Source: Anaerorudis cellulosivorans (GTDB lineage: Bacteria > Bacteroidota > Bacteroidia > Bacteroidales > Dysgonomonadaceae). From it: a stretch of 64,000 nt of DNA. Below the pieces are notes generated by a model that had not been told where the DNA came from, made no database searches, and saw only the letters and a list, made by a program, of their open reading frames with translations. The DNA lies in the NCBI RefSeq assembly GCF_025943985.1, contig NZ_JAPCWE010000004.1, forward strand, positions 124,001-188,000, read 5' to 3'. Every line of letters begins with the position of its first letter. Positions within the stretch are counted from its first letter, which is position 1. This document shows, piece by piece, positions 1 to 8,254 of the stretch. A program made the translations under genes and the position numbers.

Positions 1-1
1 T

Positions 2-1369
2 AATTTAGCTGCGGCCCGGGATTTTGCTGATGGGAAAGCAAGGGGCGAAAGTAATAAAGAATCCAATAAATTGATTGCTTTCTTTGGACGAATCAATTTA
101 AGTTATGATAATACATATTTTTTAATGGCTTCGCTTCGTCATGAAGGGTCTTCCCGTTTTGGAGATGGGAATAAGTGGGGTAATTTTGCGGGATTAAGCG
201 CAGGCGTGGATATTAACCGTATTTTAAGAATTCCGTACATGGATCAACTGAAATTGCGGGGAAGTTACGGACTAACAGGAGCATTGCCGGCCCAAAGCTA
301 TTTATCGAAACAAATATATGGGCCGGGGAGTAATCTTGAATATTATTTCTACAAAAATCAATTTACACCGGTCTATTCACCTCAAAGTAATCCCAATCCG
401 GATCTTAAATGGGAAACAAAATCGGAAATAGATTTCGGGATTGATTTCAGTATGTTCAACTCCCGTTTAACAGCTAGTCTTGACTACTATAACCGTAAAA
501 CATCGGATGCTCTTATTACATTAAATGTACCTGTGCCTCCCAATTTATATCCAACATCGGTCTTGAATGCGGGAAAACTACAAAACCGAGGATTTGAATT
601 AGGTATGAGTTATGATGTGATTAAAACAAATAATTTTTCGTGGAATACTCAATTAACATATTCAACAAACTCTTCGAAGATTATTTCACTTTCAATCGGT
701 GATATCCAATACGGAGTTAGGGAGGTGGGAGGATTACCGGCGCCTCTTACAGGAAACGTGGTGCGAGTTCAAGAAGGGAAACCATTGGGACAGATGATTG
801 GCTGGATATATGAGGGGGTTAATAGTGATGGTTCTTACAAATTGAAGGATTTGGATAACAATGGAGTAATTAACGAACTCGACGTAGATGTAATCGGACG
901 AGGACTACCCAAAGGCGAATTTGGATTTGGGAATACTTTTACTTATAAAAATTTTGATTTGAACTTTTTCTTTAGGGGTGTATATGGGCATGATTTGGTC
1001 AATCTCCACCGTACAATGTTTGAACAAATATCGCGTATAAGCACTTATAACCTGATTAAAACCAAATATTTTCAACCCGAATATAAGGGACCGGTCGCAT
1101 ACAATAGTCATTATGTGGAAAATGCTTCTTTTATTAAGTTGGACAACTTATCCTTAGGATACAATTTCAAATTACCACCTCAATCAGTTATTTCTCAAGT
1201 AAGATTATATCTTACAGGACAAAATCTATTTTATATTACGAATTATTCCGGAGTTGACCCTGAACCCCGTTATTCTTATGGCGGAAATGTACTTGCTCCG
1301 GGAATTGAACCCCTTAATAGTTGGGTAACAACCCGGCCAATTACTTTAGGCATTAATCTAACTTTTTAA
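2..1369 (+). CDS. SusC-like TonB-dependent outer-membrane transporter, C-terminal part
   Basis: C-terminal part of a SusC/RagA-type TonB-dependent transporter, which imports oligosaccharides across the outer membrane together with a SusD lipoprotein. The frame is open from the first bases of the window, so the plug domain, signal peptide and N-terminus lie outside it. What is visible is beta-barrel sequence: alternating aromatic strands, the stretch FFGRINLSYDNTYFL near the left edge, and GQNLFYITNYSGVDPEP near the end, which is typical of the last strands. The protein ends in ...GINLTF; a terminal Phe is the usual signature for outer-membrane insertion. The SusD gene starts 12 bp downstream on the same strand, so the two are surely co-transcribed. 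The substrate cannot be told from this fragment. Confidence 0.93.
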   Translation, partial: NLAAARDFADGKARGESNKESNKLIAFFGRINLSYDNTYFLMASLRHEGSSRFGDGNKWGNFAGLSAGVDINRILRIPYMDQLKLRGSYGLTGALPAQSYLSKQIYGPGSNLEYYFYKNQFTPVYSPQSNPNPDLKWETKSEIDFGIDFSMFNSRLTASLDYYNRKTSDALITLNVPVPPNLYPTSVLNAGKLQNRGFELGMSYDVIKTNNFSWNTQLTYSTNSSKIISLSIGDIQYGVREVGGLPAPLTGNVVRVQEGKPLGQMIGWIYEGVNSDGSYKLKDLDNNGVINELDVDVIGRGLPKGEFGFGNTFTYKNFDLNFFFRGVYGHDLVNLHRTMFEQISRISTYNLIKTKYFQPEYKGPVAYNSHYVENASFIKLDNLSLGYNFKLPPQSVISQVRLYLTGQNLFYITNYSGVDPEPRYSYGGNVLAPGIEPLNSWVTTRPITLGINLTF

Positions 1370-1381
1370 AAAATTAACTTT

Positions 1382-2929
1382 ATGGATATTATAAATACAG
1401 TTTATCTGTCTGCTAAAAAGATAACTCTTTTTTCCGGATTAATTTCTTTACTCTTTAGCTTGTCTTGTACAAATCTGGATGAAACCCTATACAGCCAGTT
1501 AGATAATGACAATTTTCTGCAGACAGAAGAAGAAATTTCTTCAGCATTAGGGGCGGTTTATAGTGGCTTAAGAACATTCCAGAAGAATGATCATTTGTGG
1601 ACGATTTATTGTACGACGGACGAAGTCGCTATCCCAGGTAGAACTGGAGGTGATTGGGCTGGCGATGGTCAAGATCAGCAAATGACCGACCATACATGGA
1701 TTTCCAATAATCGTTTCTTTGAAGGTACATGGTTAGCATTTTTTGCCCAAGTCAATACATGCAATCGATTAATATATCAATTAGAACAAATTGACCCTCA
1801 AAAATACTCTGCTTATATCTCCGAAGTGAAAATAGTAAGAGCATTATGGTATTTATGGTTGATTGATATGTGGGGAAATGTTCCGATTGTGGATCGATTT
1901 GATGTTCCTGAAGGATATTTACCCTCAACTAATAGTAGAAAAGAAATATATAATTTTATAGAAAAAGAGATAAACGAAAATATCTCCAATCTTACAAAAG
2001 AGAAGAGTTCTATAACTTATGCAAGGGCTGATTATTGGACCGCAAAAGCTATTTTGGCAAAATTATATCTTAATGCTGAAGTATATACAGGAGTTGCTGA
2101 ATACCAGAAGGCATTAGATGCTTGTAACGACATCATCAATTCCAATATATTTAGCATGACCAATACTTATAGCGAAAACTTCATATCGAAAAATGAAAGT
2201 TCAACAGAAGCAATATTTGCAATTCCTTTCGATGATATATATACCCCATGGGGTTGGATATTACCCCTTGTTTCGTTACACTATGCCAGTCAGCAAACAT
2301 TCAATTTGACAAATGGACCATGGAATGGGCTTTCTGTTCAAACAGAGTTTTTTTATTTGTATGAAGATGATGACATACGAAAACAAAACAATTTTCTTTG
2401 GGGGGCGCAATATACTTCAACAGGTGAGCCATTGATCGATAATGGATATGAGAAAGATTTGGATCCCGATGGGCCTCAGATCCATTTTACACCGGAGTTT
2501 GTCTCTCTGTACAACACCATACGCCAATCGGGGGTAAGAATAAAAAAATGGGAAATTGAGATGGGAGGAAATGGTTTCTTAAATAGTGATTTCTTTGTTT
2601 TTCGTTATACTGATATCTTATTAATGAAAGCTGAAATTTTGTGGCGTATGAATCCTTCTAATTCAGAAGCTCTTGAAATAGTAAATCAAATTAGAGCAAG
2701 AGCCGGTGTTGCTCCATTTTCAGTACTTAGTGAAAAGGATCTGCTTGATGAACGTGGGCGTGAATTGTTCTTAGAAGGTTGGCGCAGATCGGATATGATC
2801 AGGTTTGGAAAATACAATGCCCCGACGATCTTTAAACCGTATGTAAGCGAAGATTTCAGGCGTTTATATCCAATTCCTAAAAATCAATTGGATGCTAATC
2901 CGAATCTAAAACAGAATCCTGGTTATTAA
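1382..2929 (+). CDS. SusD/RagB-family nutrient-binding outer-membrane lipoprotein
   Basis: Surface glycan-binding lipoprotein that caps the SusC barrel. The first about 30 residues are a lipoprotein signal with lipobox LFSLSC; the following residues TNLDETLYSQL are typical of mature SusD proteins. The length of 515 residues fits the family. The C-terminal region carries the hallmark ERGRELFLEGWRRSDMIRFGKY-like segment (around residues 455-480), and the protein ends in NPNLKQNPGY, the usual SusD ending. TPR-like helical sequence (YLNAEVYTG, ALDACNDII) is seen in the middle. It follows the SusC gene by 12 bp. It is followed by a 12-bp perfect hairpin before the glycosidase gene, which may lower downstream expression. 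The bound glycan is not predictable. Confidence 0.95.
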   Translation: MDIINTVYLSAKKITLFSGLISLLFSLSCTNLDETLYSQLDNDNFLQTEEEISSALGAVYSGLRTFQKNDHLWTIYCTTDEVAIPGRTGGDWAGDGQDQQMTDHTWISNNRFFEGTWLAFFAQVNTCNRLIYQLEQIDPQKYSAYISEVKIVRALWYLWLIDMWGNVPIVDRFDVPEGYLPSTNSRKEIYNFIEKEINENISNLTKEKSSITYARADYWTAKAILAKLYLNAEVYTGVAEYQKALDACNDIINSNIFSMTNTYSENFISKNESSTEAIFAIPFDDIYTPWGWILPLVSLHYASQQTFNLTNGPWNGLSVQTEFFYLYEDDDIRKQNNFLWGAQYTSTGEPLIDNGYEKDLDPDGPQIHFTPEFVSLYNTIRQSGVRIKKWEIEMGGNGFLNSDFFVFRYTDILLMKAEILWRMNPSNSEALEIVNQIRARAGVAPFSVLSEKDLLDERGRELFLEGWRRSDMIRFGKYNAPTIFKPYVSEDFRRLYPIPKNQLDANPNLKQNPGY

Positions 2930-2954
2930 TTGTTTAATTTAATTTAAAATACCC

Positions 2955-2992
2955 TACAACCCTCAGAATCTAATCTTAAACTGAGGGTTGTA
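2955..2992 (+). promoter_or_regulatory. Intercistronic hairpin after susD
   Basis: Perfect 12-bp inverted repeat (TACAACCCTCAG at 2955-2966 and CTGAGGGTTGTA at 2981-2992) with a 14-nt loop between the SusD gene and the glycosidase gene. It has no T-run after the stem, so it fits an RNA-processing or mRNA-stabilising hairpin, or a leaky terminator, better than a full rho-independent terminator. Confidence 0.6.
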
Positions 2993-3012
2993 AATCTTAC
3001 AATATTAAAAGT

Positions 3013-4725
3013 ATGAGAAATAGAAAGATAATTATTTTGATCTTAGCAATATTTTCAGGAGTAACGATATTTGGGTTGGAAGCACGCGATAGTCCTTTTA
3101 CAAGAAAAGGGACAGGGCCTCGTTATTGGATTTCCTATGAATATTGCTGGGTCAATAATACGGCTATACCTGAAGATCGATGGAAAGCAAATATTGACTG
3201 GATAGCCTCAGATTTCAAAAAATACGGATATGATATGGTTTGTAACGATGGATGGGTAGAAGCTGCACAAACAATTAATAAGGACGGCTATATCGTAAAA
3301 TATAATGATGACTGGCAACACGGGTTCAGCTACTGGGCTGATTATTTGGCAAAAAAAGAGATGAAACTTGGCGTATATTACAATCCTTTGTGGATGACAA
3401 AAGCCGCTTTTCAGCAGAATGGGATTATAAAAGGTACAAATATTCAGGCTCAGGAAATTGTTGGAGATATTTCCTTCAATGAACCTTTATATTGGGTTGA
3501 TGTAGACAAACCGGGAGCGAAAGAATGGATACAAGGGTATGTTAGGTATTTTATTGAATCAGGTGCGAACTATTTGCGAATTGATTTTTTGGAAAATTAT
3601 GAGAGAAACTATGGGGTTGTAAAATATATAAAAGCCCTTCAATGGATAAAAGAGGCTGCAGGAAATGATTTGTTTATAAGCCTAGTGATGCCCAATTGTT
3701 TTGACCATGCACGAAATGAGTTGCAATATGGGGATATGATACGTATTGATGATGACTGCTTTGATGGAGGATGGGAATTTGTAAGCAACCGAAGGAGAGG
3801 AGAACAAAAGGCGCTTTGGCCCCAATACGGAAATGCTTTTGACGGGTTTATCGGTTTTGCCGATATTGGAGGTAGAGGGCAAATGATATTAGATGGAGAT
3901 TTAATGCGTTTGAATACTATGGCTAATGATAAAGAACGAAAGTTTTTATTTTCTCTAATGGTCATTAGCGGCTCTTCTTTGGCAATTGGTGATCAATTCG
4001 ACACAATAGGAGAAAGCTCTTGGATATACCAAAATACTGAATTGCTGGATCTTAATGATAAAGGATTCGTAGCAAAGCCATTAAGTTTTAATCATAAAGA
4101 TATTGAAAAAAGCTCTATCTGGGCAGGGCAATTACCAAACGGAGATTGGGTTGTTGGCTTATTTAACAGAGAAGATACCAAGCAAATTAGAAGTATTGAT
4201 TTCGAAAAAGAATTAGGGATAGAAGGAGGCGTGGCTCAAAATGTCAGGTGTCTTTGGCAACACACCGATTTAGGTCCTCAAATAGGAGGCTATTTAGTTG
4301 AACTGGAACCTCATGAATGCCAAATTATCAAAATAGAGACTCTCAATCGTAAATATGAAACAGAATTTGCTTCAATGATTGACGTATATAAAAGCTCTTT
4401 AAATTTCAGATATAGCGGTAATGGATATGTGTCAGGATTTGATAAAGATGGGAAGGTATTAACCGTTGTTGAAATTCCACAAGATGGGATGTATCAATTA
4501 CAAATCAGATATGGGAATTCATCAGGAGTAACAGCTACTAGCAGTCTTTATATCAATGATCAGAAATACAGGGAACAATTATGTATGCCCAATTTAAAAA
4601 ATAGAAATGAATGGGATAATCTAAAGGTAGAAGTCTTTCTTAAAACTGGTATAAATTATATACATATCCAGAAGGATAAGTATGATAACGGTTTATTTAA
4701 TATTGATTTTATTAAAATAAAATAG
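3013..4725 (+). CDS. Secreted clan GH-D glycoside hydrolase (GH27/GH36-like, alpha-galactosidase type) with C-terminal carbohydrate-binding module
   Basis: Probable retaining alpha-glycosidase. A Sec signal (MRNRKIIILILAIFSG...GLEA) leads into a TIM-barrel. The barrel has the clan GH-D layout: an early substrate loop (YDMVCNDGW), GVYYNPLW, then ANYLRIDFLENY with the likely nucleophile Asp, and GDMIRIDDDCFDGGWE with the likely acid/base Asp. After a beta-sandwich of about 80 residues, the last about 115 residues (from YKSSLNFRYSGNGY) resemble a CBM6/CBM35-type lectin domain. The length of 570 residues fits GH27 plus a CBM. It follows the SusCD pair in the same orientation, so it probably acts on the imported glycan. 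The family assignment is by motif only; GH36 or an uncharacterised GH-D branch remain possible, and alpha-galactoside specificity is an inference. Confidence 0.7.
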   Translation: MRNRKIIILILAIFSGVTIFGLEARDSPFTRKGTGPRYWISYEYCWVNNTAIPEDRWKANIDWIASDFKKYGYDMVCNDGWVEAAQTINKDGYIVKYNDDWQHGFSYWADYLAKKEMKLGVYYNPLWMTKAAFQQNGIIKGTNIQAQEIVGDISFNEPLYWVDVDKPGAKEWIQGYVRYFIESGANYLRIDFLENYERNYGVVKYIKALQWIKEAAGNDLFISLVMPNCFDHARNELQYGDMIRIDDDCFDGGWEFVSNRRRGEQKALWPQYGNAFDGFIGFADIGGRGQMILDGDLMRLNTMANDKERKFLFSLMVISGSSLAIGDQFDTIGESSWIYQNTELLDLNDKGFVAKPLSFNHKDIEKSSIWAGQLPNGDWVVGLFNREDTKQIRSIDFEKELGIEGGVAQNVRCLWQHTDLGPQIGGYLVELEPHECQIIKIETLNRKYETEFASMIDVYKSSLNFRYSGNGYVSGFDKDGKVLTVVEIPQDGMYQLQIRYGNSSGVTATSSLYINDQKYREQLCMPNLKNRNEWDNLKVEVFLKTGINYIHIQKDKYDNGLFNIDFIKIK

Positions 4726-4814
4726 TTATCTTATACTATAATCAAATTAAGAGCATAGTACGTTTAGGTTTTAAAAAAGAAAATGAAGATAGTTGTAAGC
4801 TACCCCTTTTTAGG

Positions 4815-5376
4815 ACAGTCTTTGATTACAAGGCGATGGAAGCCTTAGCGCCGGAGCAGTTAAAATCCGGCAAGACTTTATTAGGGAAAGGGGGAGCTTT
4901 TGGTCCACTTTTGGAGAAAATTTAAACGCCGCACTTGAAGGCGAGATGGATGCCCACATGGATTTCGAAGAGCGATCTTTAGGCAATCGTTGAAATGGCT
5001 ATATGAGCAAACAGGTTAAAACCGGGATGGGGGAAATAACAGTCCACACTCCCCACGACCGCGATTTGAATTTACAATCTCGGGGAGTAAAAGATATTCT
5101 GATAGCCTGTACGGACAATCTCTCAATCTCTCCGGTTTTTCGAATGCCATCCGGCGCATCATTTACACCACCAACATGGTAGAGGAATACCACCGCCAAA
5201 TATGCAAAGTGACTAAGAATAAGGGCGTTGTCCCAAACGATACGGCATTGGAAAAGTTGGTCTGCTCGGCTTATCGCAACATCCGTAAAAAATGGACAAT
5301 GCCTCTCTCTAACCGGGGGCAAACCGCTCAACAATCGGCAATTAAATTTTCTGACAGATTTAAACTTTTCGAATGA
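4815..5376 (+). mobile_element. Decayed IS256-family transposase remnant with internal deletions
   Basis: Non-functional remnant of an IS256-type transposase, readable in pieces. DYKAMEALAPEQLKSGKTLLGKGGAFGPLLEKI (from 4824) ends in a stop. A second frame continues LNAALEGEMDAHMDF, GNR, stop, NGYMSKQVKTGMGEITVHTPHDRD, then jumps to LNLQSRGVKDILIACTDNLS. A third frame gives RRIIYTTNMVEEYHRQ...RKKWTMPLSN and stops at 5376. Known full-length proteins have about 110 residues, including the first catalytic Asp, between HDRD and the RGVKDILIACTD block, and about 90 more before RRIIYTT; both are missing here. The second Asp (ACTDNL) and the Glu (MVEEYH) survive. No terminal inverted repeats were recognised. 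The 5' part of the neighbouring sulfatase is missing next to it. 4726-4814 holds nothing I can identify. Confidence 0.85.
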
Positions 5377-5484
5377 TGCGAGAAGCCAATATTTTTTGTA
5401 ATTTTATCCCGACCAACAAAACTCCGAACAAAGCATTCCCCTTTAATAAAAAAAGGAGCGGAGTTGTAAGAAAATAATTCTTGA

Positions 5485-6690
5485 CACAGTTTAATTTACG
5501 CTACCCTCGATTTTCCCGCGTGGAATGTCAACGGGATATGTCAGGTCCACAACATTCCCTACACGTATTGCATTACCTCGCTACCCCAACTATTGAAAGA
5601 TGCCGGTTATCATACCATTCATTGTGGTAAAGCGCATTGGGGTGCTGTTGACATGCCGGGAGAGAATCCTTATCATTTCGGATTCGAAGTCAATATTGCG
5701 GGTCATGCAGGAGGAGGTGTTGCGAGCTATTTGGGAACAAACAATTTTGGAAATCGTACCGACGGGGAACCCTCTCCCTTACAAGCTGTCCCCGGATTAA
5801 AAGAGTATTGGGGAAAAGATATCTTTTTGACCGAAGCATTAACGCTTGAAGCCCTGAAAGCCTTGGATAAGGCTAAAAAGCTAGGGCAGCCGTTTTATTT
5901 ATACCTATCGCACTATGCAGTTCATATTCCCATTGATCGCGATAAGCGTTTTTATTCCAAATACCTCGAAGCCGGTCTTTCGGAAAAAGAAGCAGCCTAC
6001 GCGGCGTTGCTTGAGGGAATGGATAAAAGCTTGGGAGATATTTTGGATTGGCTCGAAAAGAATGGGGAAGATAAGAACACTGTTGTTATTTTCATGTCAG
6101 ACAATGGCGGTTTTTCTACCGATACGGCGTGGCGCGATCCACCTTTGCATACACAAAATGCTCCGCTCAACAGTGGAAAAGGATCGGCATACGAAGGGGG
6201 TATTCGTGTTCCGATGATCGTTAAATGGCCGGGAACGGTAAAACCCGGAACAACATGCGGAAGTTATCTTATTATCGAGGATTTCTTTCCTTCGATATTG
6301 GAAATGGCCGAGATAACGAAACTCAGAACGGTTCAGCCTATAGACGGTAAAAGTTTTGTGCCTCTTTTGAAAGGAACGGGCGACCCAAGCAAAGGGCGAA
6401 ACTTGTATTGGAATTATCCGAATTTGTGGGGGAACGAGGGACCCGGTATTGGTCCTACCTGTACGATACGTAGTGGCGATTGGAAACTGATATACTATTA
6501 TCAAACGGGGGAAAAAGAGTTGTTTAACATTCGCAACGATATTGGAGAAAAGCAAAATTTGGCTGCCCAACATCCGGCAATTGTAAAAAAATTATCGAAA
6601 GATCTTGGGCAATATCTAAGGAAAGTAAAAGCCCAACGTCCTACTTTCAAATCTACGGGGAAATCTTGTCCGTGGCCGGATGAGGTCTAG
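5485..6690 (+). pseudogene. 5'-truncated sulfatase (S1 family)
   Basis: Remnant of a type I sulfatase. The open frame begins after a TGA at 5482-5484 with no signal peptide. It lacks the N-terminal metal-binding DDxG region and the (C/S)-x-P-x-R formylglycine motif, without which sulfate ester hydrolysis is not possible. The remaining sequence is well preserved: DFPAWNVNGICQVHN, LLKDAGYHTIHCGKAHWG, VVIFMSDNGG with a metal-ligand DN pair, SGKGSAYEGGIRVPMIVKWPG, and a C-terminal subdomain ending WPDEV. About 100-130 N-terminal residues are missing compared with normal sulfatases of about 500. Translation from the in-frame TTG at 5593 is possible but would give an inactive protein. The truncation lies about 110 bp downstream of the IS256 remnant, which suggests a transposon-linked deletion. 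The next gene follows 91 bp later. Confidence 0.85.
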
Positions 6691-6781
6691 CAATGCTATT
6701 ATAACAAGCCCTAAAAGATATACAAGAAACAGTTGGAGTTCAGTTTATTTCAAAATTATAAACAACACTATAAAAAAGAGG

Positions 6782-7687
6782 ATGATGAGAACGAAAAGAA
6801 TTTTAGAGGTTATGGTATGTTTTGTCTTTTTTGCTCATTTCAGTCTGTATGCCGGGACTAAAGCCAAGCATGTGATTTTGATCGGACTGGATGGGTGGGG
6901 CTCGTACAGTGTAGAAAAAGCCGATATGCCGGTTGTCAAGAAACTGATGGGTGAGGGGGCATATACGTTAAAAAAAAGGGCAGTATTGCCTTCATCGAGT
7001 GCGGTAAATTGGGCATCGATGTTCATGGGAGCCTGTCCCGAGTTGCACGGCTATACCGAGTGGGGCTCTCGGACACCCGAAATACCTTCACGGGAGGTTA
7101 CCCGTCACGGGATATTTCCCACGATATTCAGTTTACTCCGCGAGGCCGATTCCAAAGCCGAGATCGGATGTTTATACGAATGGGACGGGATCAAATACCT
7201 GGTGGATACGTTGTCGTTGAATTATCATGCCGGGGCATCAGATTACGAAAAATTTCCGACGTCATTGTCCGAGATGGCCGTAAAATACATGAAAGAGAAA
7301 AGGCCGAATCTTCTGGCCGTTGTTTTCGATAATCCGGATCATGTAGGTCATGCCGACGGACACGACACGCCGGCCTATTATGCCAAACTTGCGGAACTGG
7401 ACGGTTATATCGGACAGATTGTGGAAGCCGCCAAAGAAGCAGGCATATGGGACGATACCATCATCATTTTAAGTGTCGATCACGGAGGTATCGGTAAAGG
7501 TCATGGTGGGAAGACGCTTCAGGAGCTTGAAACACCATTTATTGTTGCGGGGAAGAACGTCAAACGGATTCCGGAATTTAAGGAGAGCATGATGCAATTC
7601 GATATAGCCGCAACCATTGCCTACATTTTCGATCTGAAAACCCCGCAGGTGTGGATCGGACGACCGATGAAACACGTATTCAAATAA
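6782..7687 (+). CDS. Exported alkaline-phosphatase-superfamily type I phosphodiesterase / nucleotide pyrophosphatase
   Basis: Metal-dependent phosphodiesterase or phosphohydrolase of the alkaline phosphatase superfamily. The chosen ATG at 6782 (or 6785) is followed by a clean Sec signal (RILEVMVCFVFFAHFSLYAG). Upstream in-frame sequence lacks any signal character. Motifs: VILIGLDGWGSY with a metal-binding Asp; LPSSSAVNWASMFMG with the nucleophile in the Ser cluster where NPPs have Thr; VFDNPDHVGHADGHD with Asp and His metal ligands; and SVDHGGIGKGHGG with the second Asp-His pair. The length of 302 residues fits a single catalytic domain. It lies between two sulfatase genes, so a role in removing a phosphate or phosphodiester substituent from the same glycan is plausible but unproven. 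Ectonucleotide or phospholipid substrates are alternatives. Confidence 0.85.
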   Translation: MMRTKRILEVMVCFVFFAHFSLYAGTKAKHVILIGLDGWGSYSVEKADMPVVKKLMGEGAYTLKKRAVLPSSSAVNWASMFMGACPELHGYTEWGSRTPEIPSREVTRHGIFPTIFSLLREADSKAEIGCLYEWDGIKYLVDTLSLNYHAGASDYEKFPTSLSEMAVKYMKEKRPNLLAVVFDNPDHVGHADGHDTPAYYAKLAELDGYIGQIVEAAKEAGIWDDTIIILSVDHGGIGKGHGGKTLQELETPFIVAGKNVKRIPEFKESMMQFDIAATIAYIFDLKTPQVWIGRPMKHVFK

Positions 7688-7888
7688 AAAGAAGCGGTAT
7701 TCAGATCTTGCAGATGGAATGATAAATGCTGAACAGGAACAACATAAATTGAAAATATTTTGATAGCTTCAAGGGAATGCGTATTTTTATTGCGTAAGTC
7801 TTGCGTTTTGTGGTACGAACCTCGGAGTTATGGATAATTGTTAATAGCAGAATTCAAGATCACCCAAGAGGGGTTTTAGAGGCATTTC

Positions 7889-8113
7889 TTCGCTCCTTGT
7901 TCGCTCTTCCTTCGCTCTTTGTTCGCTTCAAGCCAGGAAGAGCAACTCAGGATTCCGCAGGTTGATGATGTGTGAAACCCGCATGCTCACTGCATAAACC
8001 GCACGATTGTCGTGTAGACTTGGTGCAAGGCTGATGCAAGCATGGAGCGAGGAAGGAGCGGAGAAGGTGCAGCCTTGGTACGGAGAAGGTGTCTTGTAAT
8101 ATGCAACATGCAA
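7889..8113. repeat. GC-rich dispersed repeat, copy A, with inverted 11-bp-periodic arrays
   Basis: Non-coding element shared with 61908-62137. The left end is four 11-bp units (7889, 7900, 7911, 7922), each TTCGCTC or TTCGCTT plus four variable nt. The right end is seven 11-bp units from 8022 to 8098 with cores like GGTGCAA, GATGCAA, GGAGCGA, GGAGCGG, GGTGCAG, GGTACGG, GGTGTCT plus four nt. Read on the minus strand, the left units become AGAGCGAANNA or GGAGCGAANAA, so the arrays are inverted copies of one motif; 7891-7906 pairs with 8045-8060 at 14 of 16 positions. A 31-bp block (7886-7916) is identical in copy B, as is the 19-nt tail TGTAATATGCAACATGCAA (8095-8113). The rest of the 567-bp gap (7688-7885, 8114-8254) shows no gene. 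Confidence 0.85.
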
Positions 8114-8254
8114 CAAGCAGGTGAACGCAATGCGAAGCAGAAGAAACCGATTTCAATTAGCAACAGGAATGGGGGTTATCTTTGCTGCCGTTTGAAGTGA
8201 CAAATCCGCGAAGAGAGGAACATAGGAAATAGAATTCATATTCATGTAAGCTTT

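Noticed and set aside
7889-8113. CRISPR array
   Set aside because: The units are 11 bp with 4 variable nt, far too short for repeat plus spacer, and no cas genes are present in the window.
7928-8156. Two overlapping minus-strand frames of 62 and 69 codons in the repeat
   Set aside because: They run through the 11-bp arrays, whose period is not a multiple of three, and the second copy of the repeat does not preserve them.
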